In this document: positions 1 through 4,992 of the stretch, piece by piece
Numbering within the stretch: position 1 is the first letter of the stretch
Layout of the letters: every line of letters begins with the position of its first letter
From: Propionibacteriaceae bacterium
GTDB lineage: Bacteria; Actinomycetota; Actinomycetes; Propionibacteriales; Propionibacteriaceae
Direction of reading: 5' to 3'
Assembly (NCBI GenBank): GCA_020438595.1
Contig: JAGQUI010000200.1
Location: forward strand, 1 to 5,705
Length of the DNA: 5,705 nt
Position numbers and translations under genes: made by a program
The notes under the pieces: generated by a model
Database searches by the model: none
Seen by the model: only the letters and a program-made list of their open reading frames with translations
What the model was told of the DNA's origin: nothing

Positions 1-581
<581 letters not shown>

Positions 582-582
582 G

Positions 583-990
583 GTGGCGGTCCTGCGGGTC
601 GAGGTGGTCTCGGCGGACGGTATCGCCTGGGAGGGCGAGGCGCTGAGCGTGATCGCGCGGACGGTCGAGGGCGACCTCGGCGTCCTGCCCGGGCACGAGC
701 CGTTCCTCGCGGTCCTGGTGCCGTGCGCGGCCGAGGTGCTGACCGCCGACGGGCACCGGGAGGTGGTGGCGATCGACGGGGGCTTCCTCTCGGTGGCCGG
801 GAACCACGTCTCGATGCTGTCGCAGTTCGCGAAGATCGCCCGGGAGATCGACCTGGACGCCGCCGAGCACGAGCTGGCCGCGGCCGAGCGGAGGCTCAAC
901 GCCGGCGACCTGGACGAGGAGACGCGGCAGCACTTCCTGCGCGCACAGGCCCAGGTACGGGCCGCCCACCTGGCGCAGAGCGCGAAGTAG
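583..990 (+). CDS. atpC: ATP synthase F1 subunit epsilon
   Basis: Central-stalk epsilon subunit, which contacts gamma and the c-ring and can inhibit ATP hydrolysis. The 135-residue product has the family layout: an N-terminal beta-sandwich (about residues 1-85) with the signature EGDLGVLPGHEPFLAVL, then IDGGFLSV, followed by a C-terminal helical hairpin (about 88-135) rich in Ala, Glu and Arg (AAEHELAAAERRL). The start is GTG at 583, one base after the atpD stop, with the Shine-Dalgarno-like GAAGG at 573-577 inside the end of atpD; this spacing suggests translational coupling. Length is normal for actinobacteria, which have a full C-terminal helical domain. Being last of the atp genes fits the usual order. 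No anomalies seen. Confidence 0.96.
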   Translation: MAVLRVEVVSADGIAWEGEALSVIARTVEGDLGVLPGHEPFLAVLVPCAAEVLTADGHREVVAIDGGFLSVAGNHVSMLSQFAKIAREIDLDAAEHELAAAERRLNAGDLDEETRQHFLRAQAQVRAAHLAQSAK

Positions 991-1008
991 GGGTCAGGGT
1001 CGACGCGG

Positions 1009-1449
1009 ATGGACTGGGTTGGCATCACCGAATGGGTGGCGCTGGCGTTGGTCCTGGTGCTGCTGGTGCCGGTGGTGTTCCTCGGCGTGCGGCGGCGGTG
1101 GTTGTCGCGGCAGGGCGGCCTGTTCGACTGCTCGGTGCGGCTGTCCAGCAAGTCGCCGGGCTCGGGCTGGGCGCTCGGGGTGGCGCGCTACTCCGGGGAC
1201 AACCTCGAGTGGTTCCGGGTGTTCTCGATCTCGTTGCGCCCGCGGTTGATCTTCCCGCGGTCGCAGGCGCGGGCAGGCACACAGCGTGATCCCGACCCGA
1301 TCGAGTCGGTGTTCCTCTACGACGAGCAGCGGGTCCTCACCCTAGAACTCGCCGACGGCCGCTCGTGGGAGCTGGCCATGACCTCCGCGTCCCTGACCGG
1401 CCTGCTCAGCTGGCTGGAGTCTGCTCCGCCCGGCGCCCGCTACCGCTGA
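1009..1449 (+). CDS. DUF2550 family membrane-anchored protein
   Basis: A 146-residue protein of the DUF2550 family, whose function is not established. It resembles the protein encoded just after atpC in mycobacteria (Rv1312 in M. tuberculosis). One hydrophobic segment, about residues 8-27 (Leu/Val-rich), is followed by an RRR cluster, so the chain is probably anchored by its N-terminus with the soluble part in the cytoplasm. The soluble part has the family's recognisable blocks: GGLFDCSVRL near 37-46, GWALGVARYSGDNLEWFRVFS near 53-73, SLRPRLIFPR near 75-84, and a C-terminal ELAMTSASLTGLLSWLES. It starts with ATG 18 bases after the atpC stop, with only a weak AGGG upstream, and probably belongs to the atp transcript. 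Its stop (TGA, 1447-1449) is one base from the first REP-like palindrome. The assignment to the family is firm; the role is unknown. Confidence 0.88.
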   Translation: MDWVGITEWVALALVLVLLVPVVFLGVRRRWLSRQGGLFDCSVRLSSKSPGSGWALGVARYSGDNLEWFRVFSISLRPRLIFPRSQARAGTQRDPDPIESVFLYDEQRVLTLELADGRSWELAMTSASLTGLLSWLESAPPGARYR

Positions 1450-1450
1450 C

Positions 1451-1483
1451 GGACCGAGTCGGGGACGGTTCCTTACTCGGTCC
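1451..1483 (-). repeat. REP-like palindrome A (outer upstream unit)
   Basis: A 33-nt imperfect palindrome. Its outer arms GGACCGAGT (1451-1459) and ACTCGGTCC (1475-1483) pair perfectly over 9 bp; inside, GGA/TCC can pair around the tetraloop CGGT. Read on the minus strand it begins with the foot GTGG (1485-1482), as in the other three units. It differs from the reverse complement of unit D at two positions (1460 and 1474). It starts one base after the DUF2550 stop codon, so it will be transcribed at the end of the atp mRNA and may limit 3' decay or transcription into the island. No T-run follows, so it is not a typical intrinsic terminator. Confidence 0.85.
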
Positions 1484-1493
1484 ACCCCACCCC

Positions 1494-1526
1494 GGACCAA
1501 GTTGGGGACGGTTCCTAACTCGGTCC
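1494..1526 (-). repeat. REP-like palindrome B (inner upstream unit)
   Basis: The second 33-nt unit, 10 bases after unit A across the C-rich spacer ACCCCACCCC. Arms are GGACCAAGTT (1494-1503) and AACTCGGTCC (1517-1526), with loop sequence GGGGACGGTTCCT. The one imperfect arm position (A1499 against C1521) is an A-C mismatch on the plus strand but a G-T wobble on the minus strand, so the hairpin is better on the minus strand, where the GTGG foot (1528-1525) also lies. It is 32/33 identical to the reverse complement of unit C. Confidence 0.85.
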
Positions 1527-1531
1527 ACCCT

Positions 1532-1543
1532 GCTCGCGCGAGC
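1532..1543. repeat. 12-bp perfect palindrome upstream of the RAYT gene
   Basis: GCTCGCGCGAGC is a perfect inverted repeat located just inside the upstream REP doublet and 98 bases before the transposase start. It could be an operator half-site pair or simply a GC-rich chance palindrome; nothing in the sequence decides this. Confidence 0.35.
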
Positions 1544-1557
1544 GGAGATTGGCGGAG

Positions 1558-1566
1558 TTATCCACA
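1558..1566 (+). promoter_or_regulatory. DnaA-box-like nonamer upstream of the RAYT gene
   Basis: TTATCCACA is an exact match to the classical DnaA box consensus TTATNCACA. It is isolated, with no cluster of further boxes and no AT-rich unwinding region, so it is not an origin. It lies between the upstream REP doublet and the probable RAYT promoter, where bound DnaA could affect expression of the transposase. A single nonamer in GC-rich DNA is notable but may be chance. Confidence 0.4.
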
Positions 1567-1606
1567 GATTGTGTATGGACCCCTTCCGCCGTGGTGGGAC
1601 GCTACC

Positions 1607-1612
1607 TAGGCT
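1607..1612 (+). promoter_or_regulatory. Possible -10 element for the RAYT gene
   Basis: TAGGCT fits the actinobacterial -10 pattern TANNNT and lies 28 bases before the ATG, which leaves a short leader carrying the ribosome binding site. No convincing -35 hexamer is seen, which is common in actinobacteria. The whole promoter lies between the REP doublet and the gene, so the gene would have its own promoter rather than depend on the atp operon. Confidence 0.4.
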
Positions 1613-1626
1613 CGCCGTCCATTGCA

Positions 1627-1636
1627 GGGAGGGGAG
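1627..1636 (+). promoter_or_regulatory. Ribosome binding site deciding the RAYT start
   Basis: The purine run GGGAGGGGAG ends four bases before the ATG at 1641. It selects this start over in-frame upstream ATG and GTG codons whose translation would run through the REP palindromes. Confidence 0.75.
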
Positions 1637-1640
1637 CGCT

Positions 1641-2411
1641 ATGCCGCGGCGGGCACGACGGGTCGGTGGTTCGGGGATTCATCACGTGATGTTGCGTGGG
1701 GTGAATCGCGACCCCATCTTCCTCGACGACGAGGATCGCGTGCGCTTCCTGGTCGCGCTGGACACAGCGAGGGAGATGTCGGGTTGTCGCGTGCTCGCCT
1801 ACTGCCTCATGGACAACCACGTGCATCTTGTGCTTCGGACCGGCGCGGAGCCGCTCGGCGTGGTGGTGAAGCGAGTGGGCGTGCGCTACGTGTCGTGGTT
1901 CAACCGGAAGTACGAACGCGTCGGCCACCTCTTCCAGGATCGGTTCAAGAGCGTTCCGGTGGAGGACGACGCACACCTGGTCGTGCTGCTGCGCTACGTG
2001 TGGAACAACCCGGTCAAGGCGGGCCTGGTCGACCACGCCGATGAGTACTGGTGGAGCAGCCGGCGGAGCTTCGGCCGCCCGTCCCGCCTGGTCGATACCG
2101 GCGAGCTGGACCGTCTGCTGACGTCCGACCCGCTCGTTGCCGAGGCCGGGCCGGACGGACCGACGTGGGATAGCCCCGGCAAGCACGGCCCGAAACCCCG
2201 GTACTCCGACGAGCAGGCTGCGGCGTTCCTCGAGCAGGCCTGCGGCGCGGATGGCCCGGATGCGTTCCTGCAGTTGGACGAGCAGGTCCAGCGGGAGGCG
2301 ATCCGCGAACTCCGCGTCCGCTCGATCAGCTTCAATCAACTGGCCGTGATCACCGGGTTGAGCAGCACCACGCTGAAGCGCCGTCATGCCACCCGGAGCG
2401 CGGCCGAGTGA
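1641..2411 (+). CDS. REP-associated tyrosine transposase (RAYT), Y1/HUH family
   Basis: A 256-residue single-strand DNA transposase/nuclease of the Y1 (IS200/IS605 TnpA-like) superfamily, RAYT branch. Visible in order: the N-terminal strand GIHHVMLRGVNRDPIF (12-27); the helix around DDEDRVRFLVAL; the HUH motif DNHVHLVL with His60 and His62 as metal ligands; the probable nucleophile Tyr83 in RYVSWFN; then GHLFQDRFKS (95-104) and LLRYVWNNPVKAGLV (116-130), which are typical of RAYTs. The YWWSS segment (136-140) closes the core. A C-terminal extension (about 150-256) ends in a helix-turn-helix-like stretch, ISFNQLAVITGLSSTTLKRR. The gene appears intact, with all catalytic residues present. It is flanked on both sides by REP-like doublets whose GTGG feet point towards it, and no tnpB is present. 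Expected action: cleavage of single-stranded REP hairpins 5' of the foot through a covalent phosphotyrosine. Its host role is unknown. Confidence 0.9.
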   Translation: MPRRARRVGGSGIHHVMLRGVNRDPIFLDDEDRVRFLVALDTAREMSGCRVLAYCLMDNHVHLVLRTGAEPLGVVVKRVGVRYVSWFNRKYERVGHLFQDRFKSVPVEDDAHLVVLLRYVWNNPVKAGLVDHADEYWWSSRRSFGRPSRLVDTGELDRLLTSDPLVAEAGPDGPTWDSPGKHGPKPRYSDEQAAAFLEQACGADGPDAFLQLDEQVQREAIRELRVRSISFNQLAVITGLSSTTLKRRHATRSAAE

Positions 2412-2418
2412 GGTGGGT

Positions 2419-2451
2419 GGACCGAGTTGGGAACCGTCCCCAACTTGGTCC
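2419..2451 (+). repeat. REP-like palindrome C (inner downstream unit)
   Basis: A 33-nt unit that starts eight bases after the transposase stop. Arms are GGACCGAGTT (2419-2428) and AACTTGGTCC (2442-2451), with a G-T wobble at the sixth pair on the plus strand. The foot GTGG occupies 2417-2420. Its reverse complement matches unit B at 32 of 33 positions, including the distinctive inner-unit A at position 6. It is followed by the G-rich spacer GGGGTGGGGGT, which mirrors the upstream spacer with one extra base. Confidence 0.85.
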
Positions 2452-2462
2452 GGGGTGGGGGT

Positions 2463-2495
2463 GGACCGAGTTAGGAACCGTCCCCAACTCGGTCC
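2463..2495 (+). repeat. REP-like palindrome D (outer downstream unit), containing the adenosyltransferase stop
   Basis: A 33-nt unit with perfect 10-bp arms, GGACCGAGTT (2463-2472) and AACTCGGTCC (2486-2495), the best-paired of the four. The foot GTGG lies at 2461-2464. On the minus strand it is read as the last seven codons and the TAA stop (2473-2471) of the cobalamin adenosyltransferase, so the repeat is partly coding sequence. It is 31/33 identical to the reverse complement of unit A. Confidence 0.87.
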
Positions 2496-3142
2496 GGGTT
2501 CGTGATCCGGGAGCGCTGGCGCTTCGCGCGCGGCTCGGTGACCTCGCGGTCCCTGCCGGGCACCCAGAGCACCTCACCGGACGCCTGGCCGGCGGCGCGG
2601 GCGAGGATGAACAGCAGGTCGGAGAGCCGGTTCAGGTAGCCCAGGGCGAGCGGGTTCACCCCACCCGGGGTCTGGTCGGACGCCGGCTCGGTGCCGTACA
2701 CCTCGACGGCCGCCCAGCCGGCCCGCTCGGCGCGGCGGACGACGCTGCGGGCCAGGTGCAGCAGCGCGGACGTCTGCGTGCCGCCGGGCAGGATGAACGA
2801 GCGCAGCGGCGGCAGCGGGTCGCCGAACTGGTCGCACCAGCCCTCCAGCCGGTCGATGTAGGGCTGGATCACCCGCAGCGGTTCGTACGGGGGATCGGTG
2901 GCCAGCGGGTTCGACAGGTCGGCGCCGCAGTCGAACAGCTCGTTCTGGACGTGCCGCAGCACCTCGCGGACGTCCTCGGGCAGGTCCGGCTGCGTGGTGA
3001 CCAGGCCGAGCAGCGAGTTCGCCTCGTCCACATGGCCGTACGCCTCGACGCGCGGATCGGTCTTCGCCGTCTCGGACATGTCCGAGAGTCGTGTGCGCCC
3101 GGCGTCCCCGGTGCGGGTGTAGATGCGGGTGAGGTTGACCAT
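2471..3142 (-). CDS. pduO: Cob(I)alamin adenosyltransferase, PduO type
   Basis: Transfers the 5'-deoxyadenosyl group of ATP to cob(I)alamin, making adenosylcobalamin for B12-dependent enzymes in the cytoplasm. The 223-residue product shows the PduO-family motifs in order: the ATP-binding N-terminus YTRTGDAGRTRLSD (8-21), GHVDEANSLLG (36-46), RHVQNELFDCGADLSNP (63-79), FILPGG (116-121), LHLARSVVRRAER (128-140) and YLNRLSDLLFILAR (169-182). The start is ATG at 3142, where family homology begins; a longer in-frame reading upstream would overlap the divergent gene. Odd: it is about 30 residues longer than its mycobacterial counterpart as I recall it (Rv1314c, ~193). Most of this is a basic C-terminal tail, RAKRQRSR, then DRVGDGS, whose last seven codons and stop are encoded by REP unit D. 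The family is certain; the symbol follows the subtype, and there is no pdu operon here. Confidence 0.93.
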   Translation of the reverse strand: MVNLTRIYTRTGDAGRTRLSDMSETAKTDPRVEAYGHVDEANSLLGLVTTQPDLPEDVREVLRHVQNELFDCGADLSNPLATDPPYEPLRVIQPYIDRLEGWCDQFGDPLPPLRSFILPGGTQTSALLHLARSVVRRAERAGWAAVEVYGTEPASDQTPGGVNPLALGYLNRLSDLLFILARAAGQASGEVLWVPGRDREVTEPRAKRQRSRITNPDRVGDGS

Positions 3143-3149
3143 GGAGCCC

Positions 3150-3155
3150 AACCTA
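3150..3155 (-). promoter_or_regulatory. Possible -10 of the adenosyltransferase gene
   Basis: Read on the minus strand, TAGGTT matches TANNNT and ends seven bases before the ATG at 3142. Transcription would then start at or next to the start codon, giving a leaderless mRNA, which is frequent in actinobacteria. No strong Shine-Dalgarno sequence competes with this reading. A B12 riboswitch is excluded because there is no room for one. Confidence 0.45.
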
Positions 3156-3157
3156 CC

Positions 3158-3172
3158 GGGCCGGCTTGGCCC
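3158..3172. promoter_or_regulatory. Short inverted repeat in the divergent promoter region
   Basis: GGGCC and GGCCC arms (3158-3162, 3168-3172) are separated by five bases in the middle of the 50-bp gap between two divergent start codons. It would be suitably placed for a regulator of both genes, but short GC palindromes arise easily in this base composition. Confidence 0.25.
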
Positions 3173-3192
3173 GCTGTGGCAGGGTTGGGGCC

Positions 3193-3852
3193 GTGAAGAG
3201 ACCCACCCTCCTGCTCGCCCTCGTGCTGCTCGCTGCGGGCCTGTCCGCCTGCACCTCCGCGACTCCGGCCACACCGGGGGCCGAAGGCGGCGCGACCTGC
3301 TCCTACGAGGCTGCGGGCACCGCGGCCCGGCAGGTCGACCTGCCGCCGACCACCGGCGTCCCCAACACCGGGACGGTCACCTACACCCTGCAGCTGGACG
3401 AGGCCGACCTCGCCGTCACCCTCGACCAAGAGCACGCGCCGTGCACCGTGAACTCGTTCATCTCGCTGGCGAAGCAGGGCTACTTCGACAACACCGAGTG
3501 CCACCGCCTCGTGGACGGCAACGGGCTGTACGTGCTCCAGTGCGGCGACCCGACGGGAACCGGGACGGGCGGGCCCGGCTACCAGTTCGCCGACGAGCTG
3601 ACCGGCGATGAGACCTACACCGCCGGCACGCTGGCGATGGCGAACGCGGGTCCCGGGACGAACGGCTCCCAGTTCTTCATCGTGTACGCCGACAGCCAGC
3701 TGACCGCGAACTACACGGTCTTCGGCCACGTGGACGCCGAGGGCATCGACGCGGTGGCCGGGATCGCCGAGGGCGGCCAGGACGGCAGCTGGGCGGACGG
3801 CAGCGGCAAGCCGCTCACCCCCGCGGTGATCAAGGGCGTGACGGAGGGCTGA
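3193..3852 (+). CDS. Lipoprotein cyclophilin-type peptidyl-prolyl cis-trans isomerase
   Basis: A probable extracytoplasmic prolyl isomerase of the cyclophilin family, 219 residues. The N-terminus KRPTLLLALVLLAAGLSAC is a type II signal peptide with lipobox LSAC, so Cys20 should be lipidated and the protein anchored on the outer face of the membrane. A Ser/Thr/Ala/Pro linker precedes the catalytic domain (about 60-217): CHRLV with the catalytic Arg105, QCGDPTGTGTGGPGYQFADEL, LAMANAGPGTNGSQFFIVYAD (145-167) and YTVFGHV (174-180). The Trp that contacts cyclosporin in human cyclophilin A is not evident between FFIVYAD and YTVFG. Four cysteines follow Cys20 (36, 84, 103, 117) and could form disulfides outside the cell. 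The GTG start at 3193 follows AGGGTTGGGG; a TTG nine codons earlier would put extra residues before the signal peptide. It is similar in type to M. tuberculosis PpiB. The 3' end overlaps the convergent hydrolase gene by 23 bases. Confidence 0.92.
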   Translation: MKRPTLLLALVLLAAGLSACTSATPATPGAEGGATCSYEAAGTAARQVDLPPTTGVPNTGTVTYTLQLDEADLAVTLDQEHAPCTVNSFISLAKQGYFDNTECHRLVDGNGLYVLQCGDPTGTGTGGPGYQFADELTGDETYTAGTLAMANAGPGTNGSQFFIVYADSQLTANYTVFGHVDAEGIDAVAGIAEGGQDGSWADGSGKPLTPAVIKGVTEG

Positions 3853-4633
3853 CCCGCTCGACGAAGCCCCGCAGCGCAGCGAAGGTGAACTCCGGCGCGT
3901 CCGCGTGCACCCAGTGTCCGGCGCCCGGCACCACCACCTTCTGCACGGCGGGGAACAGCCGGCGCATCTCGGGTTCGTGCTCGGCCCGGACGTAGGGCGA
4001 GCGCTCCCCGGCGAGCCACAGCACCGGTCCGGTGAACGGTGCCGCGGTGACCTCTGGCCAGGCTCCGATGGCCTCCAGCGAGCCCCCGAGCAGGGCCAGG
4101 TTCGGCTGCCAGTGCCACCCGCCCTTGCGGCGCAGGTTCTGCAGCAGGAACAGTCGCACCGCGTCGTCCGGAATCTGCGCGCGCAGCCGTTCGTCCGCCT
4201 CCGCCCGGGAGCCGAGCGTGGTCAGGTCCAGCGAGCGCAGCGCCGCGACGAGCGGGGTGAACGTGTCCACCTGCGCCGAGTGGCCCGGCGCGATGTCGAC
4301 CACGACCAGGCCCGCGACCTGCTCCGGATGGGCGAGCGCGGTGAGCATGGCCACCTTGCCGCCCATCGAGTGGCCGACGAGGATCAGCTGGGCGGCCGAA
4401 CCCATCCGCAGGTCGATCTCGCCGGCGACCGCGTCGGCCATCGCGGAGTAGCTGAAGGTGTCCGTCCAGGCGCTGTGGCCGTGGTTCGGCAGGTCGAACA
4501 GGACGGCCGGGTAGCCCGCATCCTCGAGTTGCTGCGCGAGCAGCGTCCAGTTCCGGCCGCGGCCGAACAGCCCGTGCAGGAACGCGAACCGGGGCCGGCC
4601 GGTGCCGACGAGTTCGGTGTACAGGCCGCTCAT
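3830..4633 (-). CDS. Alpha/beta fold hydrolase (YbfF/ABHD11-like esterase)
   Basis: A 267-residue cytoplasmic alpha/beta hydrolase, probably an esterase or thioesterase of unknown substrate. Visible features: the oxyanion-hole strand FAFLHGLFG (His20-Gly21) followed by GRNW; DLPNHGHS (48-54); the nucleophile elbow GHSMGG with Ser89; the VVVDIAP motif with Asp113, a position conserved in the YbfF/ABHD11-like group; AGERSPYV (208-215); and the catalytic His240 in GAGHWVHAD. The pattern FLHGLFG...NW...DLPNHGHS...VDIAP is what suggests the YbfF/ABHD11-like group. The ATG start overlaps the stop of the upstream zinc-ribbon gene by one base (TGATG), and there is no Shine-Dalgarno sequence before it, so translation is probably coupled. 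The stop lies inside the end of the convergent cyclophilin gene. The substrate cannot be read from the sequence. Confidence 0.9.
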   Translation of the reverse strand: MSGLYTELVGTGRPRFAFLHGLFGRGRNWTLLAQQLEDAGYPAVLFDLPNHGHSAWTDTFSYSAMADAVAGEIDLRMGSAAQLILVGHSMGGKVAMLTALAHPEQVAGLVVVDIAPGHSAQVDTFTPLVAALRSLDLTTLGSRAEADERLRAQIPDDAVRLFLLQNLRRKGGWHWQPNLALLGGSLEAIGAWPEVTAAPFTGPVLWLAGERSPYVRAEHEPEMRRLFPAVQKVVVPGAGHWVHADAPEFTFAALRGFVERVSPPSRP

Positions 4634-4908
4634 CAGCGGCGCCGCTGCCAGCAGGGGGTGTGCCAGTGCCGGCGCTCGTCGACGGCCGAGGCGGAGCCGA
4701 TGCTGGCCTCCCTCGGCCACGCCACGACGTGGGCGGTGCCCGGTGCCACCGGACGCCCGCACCCGGGGCACTGGTAGGTCTTCGTGGCCGCGTCGGCCGG
4801 CATGCTCTGCACCATCCAGTCGCCGTCCTGCCGGTGCTCCAGGCGCGCGAAGGCACCCGACGACAGGGGTCGGGGCGCACGCAGGTGCTTCGAGGGACGC
4901 TTGGCCAT
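4633..4908 (-). CDS. Small conserved zinc-ribbon-like protein
   Basis: A 91-residue basic protein that I recognise as a type common in actinobacteria, sometimes labelled 'ATP/GTP-binding' although no P-loop is present; its function is unknown. The N-terminus is KRPSKHLRAPRPLSSGAF, followed by a tryptophan-containing strand (DGDWMVQSM). The core is CPGCGRPVAPGTAHVVAW (Cys47, Cys50, His60) and then ERRHWHTPCW (His81, His83, Cys86). The Cys-X2-Cys ... His ... His-X2-Cys set would make one zinc site, of the kind seen in treble-clef or PARP/LIM-like fingers. The start is ATG at 4908, preceded by AGGA at spacing seven. The stop overlaps the hydrolase start (TGATG), so the two form a bicistron. The start faces that of nucS across 84 bases. 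A nucleic-acid-binding role is possible but is inference only. Confidence 0.82.
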   Translation of the reverse strand: MAKRPSKHLRAPRPLSSGAFARLEHRQDGDWMVQSMPADAATKTYQCPGCGRPVAPGTAHVVAWPREASIGSASAVDERRHWHTPCWQRRR

Positions 4909-4980
4909 ACCGAAGTCCTATGCCACCAGCCGCGGTCCGGGCAAGTCGGCGGGCCGGCGGGTCGACGGCCGGGGGCGTAG

Positions 4981-4986
4981 TAGGTT
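4981..4986 (+). promoter_or_regulatory. Possible -10 of nucS
   Basis: TAGGTT ends six bases before the GTG start at 4993, the usual distance for a leaderless actinobacterial transcript. No Shine-Dalgarno sequence is visible before the GTG, which supports this reading. The same hexamer appears before the adenosyltransferase gene in the window. No clear -35 was found. Confidence 0.5.
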
Positions 4987-4992
4987 GTCCGG

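Larger units (their letters stand above)
1451..2495 (+). mobile_element. RAYT/REP island (REPtron-like): Y1 transposase gene framed by inverted repeat doublets
   Basis: The block consists of two REP-like palindromes (1451-1483, 1494-1526), a regulatory gap, a Y1 transposase gene (1641-2411) and two more palindromes (2419-2451, 2463-2495). Bases 1451-1530 and 2415-2495 are inverted copies with three substitutions and one one-base gap by my alignment. Known of the family: RAYTs are single-copy, HUH-type single-strand nucleases related to IS200/IS605 TnpA that are linked to dispersed REP sequences; they usually lack TnpB, as here. The island fills the space between the convergent ends of the DUF2550 gene and the adenosyltransferase gene. 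There is no evidence for target-site duplication, and HUH elements do not make one. Whether the whole block moves or only the repeats disperse cannot be told from one copy. Confidence 0.8.

Noticed and set aside
1451..1526. REP palindromes as standard intrinsic terminators
   Set aside because: The stems are stable, but no T-run follows on either strand. A role in 3' ends is possible but not the classical type.
1365..1640. In-frame upstream extension of the transposase frame through the REP units
   Set aside because: The strong ribosome binding site at 1627-1636 and the start of family homology put the start at 1641. The extension overlaps DUF2550 and translates palindromes.
1602..2387. Long open frame on the minus strand across the transposase gene
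   Set aside because: Its composition and lack of motifs are those of an antisense shadow, while the plus strand carries all Y1 transposase motifs.
2411..2462. Possible G-quadruplex in the G-rich runs around palindrome C
   Set aside because: The spacer has only two runs of four or more G before a GG pair, and the neighbouring G runs belong to the hairpin arms; four suitable tracts close together are not present.
1451..2495. CRISPR array or IS200/IS605 element with TnpB and guide RNA
   Set aside because: The repeats are palindromic pairs with 10-11-nt spacers on each side of a transposase, with no cas genes and no tnpB frame. The transposase is RAYT-like rather than the short ~150-residue TnpA.
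3143..3192. Cobalamin riboswitch before the adenosyltransferase gene
   Set aside because: The divergent gap is only 50 bases, far too short for a B12 aptamer, and no B12-box is visible.
3711..4880. 389-codon open frame on the minus strand overlapping the hydrolase in another frame
   Set aside because: Arg/Ala/Gly-rich shadow. The true frame has the GHSMGG nucleophile elbow and the rest of the hydrolase fold.
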